A DNA stretch of 12,853 nucleotides from Acidimicrobiia bacterium. GTDB taxonomy: Bacteria > Actinomycetota > Acidimicrobiia > Spongiisociales > UBA5794. The stretch is from the NCBI GenBank assembly GCA_029934555.1, contig JAOZMA010000037.1, positions 1 to 12,853 on the forward strand. Reading direction: 5' to 3'. Under the pieces are notes generated by a model that worked only from the letters and a program-made list of their open reading frames with translations, was not told where the DNA came from and did no database searches. Both the position numbers and the translations under genes were made by a program. Below, one piece after another: positions 10,771-12,853 of the stretch (its first letter is position 1; each line of letters opens with the position of its first letter).

Positions 10771-11639
10771 GCGTGTTGGCACAGGTGTCGGTACCGACCA
10801 CGGACCAACTGGAAGACTTCGTCAACGCTGACGCCTTGACGTTCTGGGATTTCCTGTGGGCGGGACTGGTCGTGGTCGCCTCGTTCCTCCTGGCCCGGTT
10901 GACCCGATACGTGCTGCAAAGGGTTCTCCGACGTTTCCCCCACCTCTCCGACGAGGCGGTCTCCCTGATTTCGAGGGGTGCAGGATGGGTCATCATCACT
11001 GCCGGGATCATCTATGCGGTCACGATTATCGGCGTCGCGATAGGCCCGGCATTGATGGTCATCCTTGTGGTGGGCGTGATCGTGTTCTTCGCTGGACGGC
11101 GATTGATGGACAACTTCTCATCCGGATTGGTCCTCCAGGGCACACCGATGTTCGCGGCAGGAGATCAGATCGTCACAGAGAGCGGAACCGGCACGGTCCT
11201 CGAGATCACCGGGCGAACCGTCGTCATCGAAACGATCGACGGTGAGAACGTTCATATCCCCAACAAGATGGTGATCGACAACCCCGTCGTGAACCTGACC
11301 GATCTTGGCAGTCGGCGCTCGACGCTCACGGTTGGTGTTGCGTACGGCACAGACCTGGACCACGCGAAGGAGGTTCTCGAAGACGCCGCCGCTGCCTGCG
11401 ATCTTGCGCACGCTGAGCCTCCGCCCGAGGCTCTCGTTTCGAACTTCTCGGACCACTCTGTCGACTTCCAACTCCTGTTCTGGCACGATCCTCTCGTACT
11501 CGATCAGTACCGGGCAGTAGATGGTGTGGCTAGAACAGTGGCGCGAGCATTTGCCGTCGAGGGCATCGTCATCGCGTTCCCCCAGCGTACGCTCTGGTGG
11601 GGCGATCCTGACAGCCGACCGAAGGCCTCCGACCTGTAG
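10767..11639 (+). CDS. MscS-family mechanosensitive ion channel
   Basis: A 290-residue membrane channel that opens under membrane tension to release solutes. Hydrophobic helices are at about 27-49, 72-92 and 93-123; the last is the pore-lining helix, leading into FFAGRRLMDNFSSGLVL. The beta domain follows with GDQIVTESGTGTVLEITGRT (132-151) and the family signature IPNKMVIDNPVVN (164-176). The cytosolic alpha/beta domain makes up the rest. It is about the size of E. coli MscS. The ATG at 10767 overlaps the rnhB stop and has GGAGG (10755-10759) 7 nt upstream, so it was preferred over the in-frame ATG at 10704 inside rnhB. Its stop TAG forms the start of the next gene's -10 box. Confidence 0.9.
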   Translation: MSVLAQVSVPTTDQLEDFVNADALTFWDFLWAGLVVVASFLLARLTRYVLQRVLRRFPHLSDEAVSLISRGAGWVIITAGIIYAVTIIGVAIGPALMVILVVGVIVFFAGRRLMDNFSSGLVLQGTPMFAAGDQIVTESGTGTVLEITGRTVVIETIDGENVHIPNKMVIDNPVVNLTDLGSRRSTLTVGVAYGTDLDHAKEVLEDAAAACDLAHAEPPPEALVSNFSDHSVDFQLLFWHDPLVLDQYRAVDGVARTVARAFAVEGIVIAFPQRTLWWGDPDSRPKASDL

Positions 11640-11642
11640 GCT
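11637..11642 (+). promoter_or_regulatory. -10 box TAGGCT of gcdH, built on the mscS stop codon
   Basis: TAGGCT begins with the TAG stop codon of mscS and is followed by 7 nt and the ATG at 11650. There is no Shine-Dalgarno. The hexamer is identical to the one before the DUF151 gene (2938-2943). Confidence 0.5.
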
Positions 11643-11649
11643 GCGGCGT

Positions 11650-12834
11650 ATGAGCACCGCAATCCGCCCCGGGGGCGAAACCCCGCACGACTTCCTCCAG
11701 ATCGATGCCCTTCTCAGTGACGAGGAGCGTCTCATCAGGGACACCGTCCGCGAATTCGTTGGGGACAAGGTTCTGCCGTACGTCGCTGAGTGGTTCGAAG
11801 AGGGGACCCTTCCACGAGAGATCGGGAAGGAGATGGGCGCACTGGGCCTGTTCGGGATGCACCTCGACGGATACGGTTGCGCCGGCACGAACGCGGTCAG
11901 CTACGGGCTGGCATGTACAGAACTCGAGGCAGGCGACTCGGGGATCCGTAGCTTCGTCTCGGTACAGGGATCGCTCGCGATGTTCCCGATCTGGGCCTTC
12001 GGATCCGAAGAACAGAAGCAGCAGTGGCTCCCCGGCATGGCCGCGGGAGACATCATCGGTTGCTTCGGCCTCACCGAAGCCGACGCCGGATCAGATCCAG
12101 GTTCGATGAAGACCAAAGCCCGACGTGAGGGGAGCGACTGGGTCATCGACGGAACAAAGATGTGGATCACGAACGGTGGTATCGCCGACGTCGCCGTCGT
12201 ATGGGCCCAGACCGATGAGGGCATTCGGGGCTTTATCGTGCCGACAGACACTCCCGGCTTCTCGACCAACAACATTCATCACAAGATGTCGCTTCGCGCG
12301 TCGATCACCTCGGAACTGATCCTCGACGGAGTCCGGCTGCCTGCAGAGGCGATGCTCCCGAACGTCGTGGGGCTCAAGGGGCCATTGGCCTGCCTCAACG
12401 AGGCCCGGTTCGGGATCCTCTTCGGCGCCGTTGGTGCTGGGCGGGCAAGCTACGAAGCCGCCGTCGAGTACGCCAAGGAGCGCATCCAGTTCGGCCGACC
12501 GATCGCATCGTTCCAGCTGACCCAGCGCAAACTCGCCGAGATGATGGTGAAGGTGAACCAGGGGATGCTGCTCTCCGTCCACCTCGGCCGGAAACATGAC
12601 GACGGAACTCTCACATCCGAGCAGATCAGCTTCGGAAAGATGGAGAACGTCCGTTCTGGTCTCGAGGTGGCCCGCGAAGCGCGCAGCATCCTCGGTGCCA
12701 ACGGGATCACCCTGGAGTATCCCGTGATCCGGCACATGAACAACCTCGAATCCGTGATCACCTATGAGGGGACCAACGAAGTCCACACCCTCGTCCTCGG
12801 CCAAGCGATCACAGGGATCCCGGCGTTCAATTAG
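11650..12834 (+). CDS. gcdH: Acyl-CoA dehydrogenase, probably glutaryl-CoA dehydrogenase
   Basis: A 394-residue FAD flavoenzyme, full length for the family. Glutaryl-CoA dehydrogenase oxidises and decarboxylates glutaryl-CoA to crotonyl-CoA in lysine and tryptophan breakdown. The ACAD signature CFGLTEADAGSDPGSMKT lies at 138-155 and WITNGG at 172-177. The catalytic base is Glu373 in TYEGTNEVHTLVLGQAITGI (371-390). Residues that mark the glutaryl subgroup are kept: ELEAGDSGIRSFVSVQGSL (91-109) aligns with the human ELERVDSGYRS segment, giving Glu93, Arg100 and Ser101 at the substrate-carboxylate site. The ending LGQAITGIPAF also matches that subgroup. The start at 11650 follows a -10 box; the open frame upstream lies inside mscS. 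The electron-transfer flavoprotein partner is not in this window. Another short-chain specificity remains possible. Confidence 0.8.
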   Translation: MSTAIRPGGETPHDFLQIDALLSDEERLIRDTVREFVGDKVLPYVAEWFEEGTLPREIGKEMGALGLFGMHLDGYGCAGTNAVSYGLACTELEAGDSGIRSFVSVQGSLAMFPIWAFGSEEQKQQWLPGMAAGDIIGCFGLTEADAGSDPGSMKTKARREGSDWVIDGTKMWITNGGIADVAVVWAQTDEGIRGFIVPTDTPGFSTNNIHHKMSLRASITSELILDGVRLPAEAMLPNVVGLKGPLACLNEARFGILFGAVGAGRASYEAAVEYAKERIQFGRPIASFQLTQRKLAEMMVKVNQGMLLSVHLGRKHDDGTLTSEQISFGKMENVRSGLEVAREARSILGANGITLEYPVIRHMNNLESVITYEGTNEVHTLVLGQAITGIPAFN

Positions 12835-12849
12835 GGCGCCTGCGGCGCC
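12835..12849 (+). terminator. GC hairpin directly after gcdH
   Basis: GGCGCC (12835-12840) and GGCGCC (12844-12849) pair around the loop TGC, beginning right after the gcdH stop. The window ends 4 nt later, so any longer stem or T-tract cannot be judged. Confidence 0.4.
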
Positions 12850-12853
12850 GTAC

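Noticed and set aside
11521..11649. N-terminal extension of the acyl-CoA dehydrogenase
   Set aside because: It lies inside mscS in another frame; the start at 11650 gives a full-length enzyme and follows a -10 box.

Overview
The window is a densely coded, high-GC stretch of chromosome from an actinobacterium. The evidence is a GarA-type FHA protein next to an FtsR-type MerR regulator, a DUF151 protein and a second MerR (the neighbourhood known around Rv1827-Rv1830 in mycobacteria), a polyphosphate glucokinase, and many genes with a -10 box only 6-7 nt before the start codon (leaderless style). The exact class cannot be read from the sequence; Acidimicrobiia or a relative is a guess. No insertion sequence, phage gene, CRISPR array, rRNA or tRNA was found.

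Layout. Positions 1-173 hold a strong hairpin, a 7-nt periodic repeat and a promoter. Positions 174-2903 are one overlapping plus-strand operon: FHA protein, ftsR, a D,D-carboxypeptidase and a hypoxanthine phosphoribosyltransferase. A separate leaderless gene (2950-3447) encodes the DUF151 bifunctional nuclease-family protein. Positions 3448-3826 are the only long non-coding stretch: two heptamer-periodic arrays in opposite orientation, a perfect DnaA box and a TTGACA promoter. This promoter drives a second tight operon (3827-6906): MerR regulator, a PD-(D/E)XK-like protein that appears to start at CTG, an unrecognised protein, ppgK and an alpha/beta hydrolase. This operon converges with, and overlaps by 49 nt, a minus-strand group (6858-9111): adenosine deaminase, a degenerate GNAT-like protein and a PEBP-family protein. 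Divergent from these are a small DUF1918-like gene, a YqgE/AlgH protein, rnhB overlapping mscS, and an acyl-CoA dehydrogenase closest to glutaryl-CoA dehydrogenase.

How the genes fit together. The first operon joins a phospho-signalling FHA protein, a division/growth regulator, a peptidoglycan carboxypeptidase and purine salvage, which suggests growth control. The second joins a growth-type MerR regulator with polyphosphate-dependent glucose phosphorylation and lipid hydrolysis. Adenosine deaminase and Hpt are two steps of purine salvage, in separate transcription units. The rest is housekeeping: RNase HII, mechanosensitive channel, acyl-CoA oxidation.

The most unusual features are the heptanucleotide-periodic intergenic arrays, the CTG-initiated gene at 4321, and the compact promoter style, in which two -10 boxes are built from the upstream gene's TAG stop codon.
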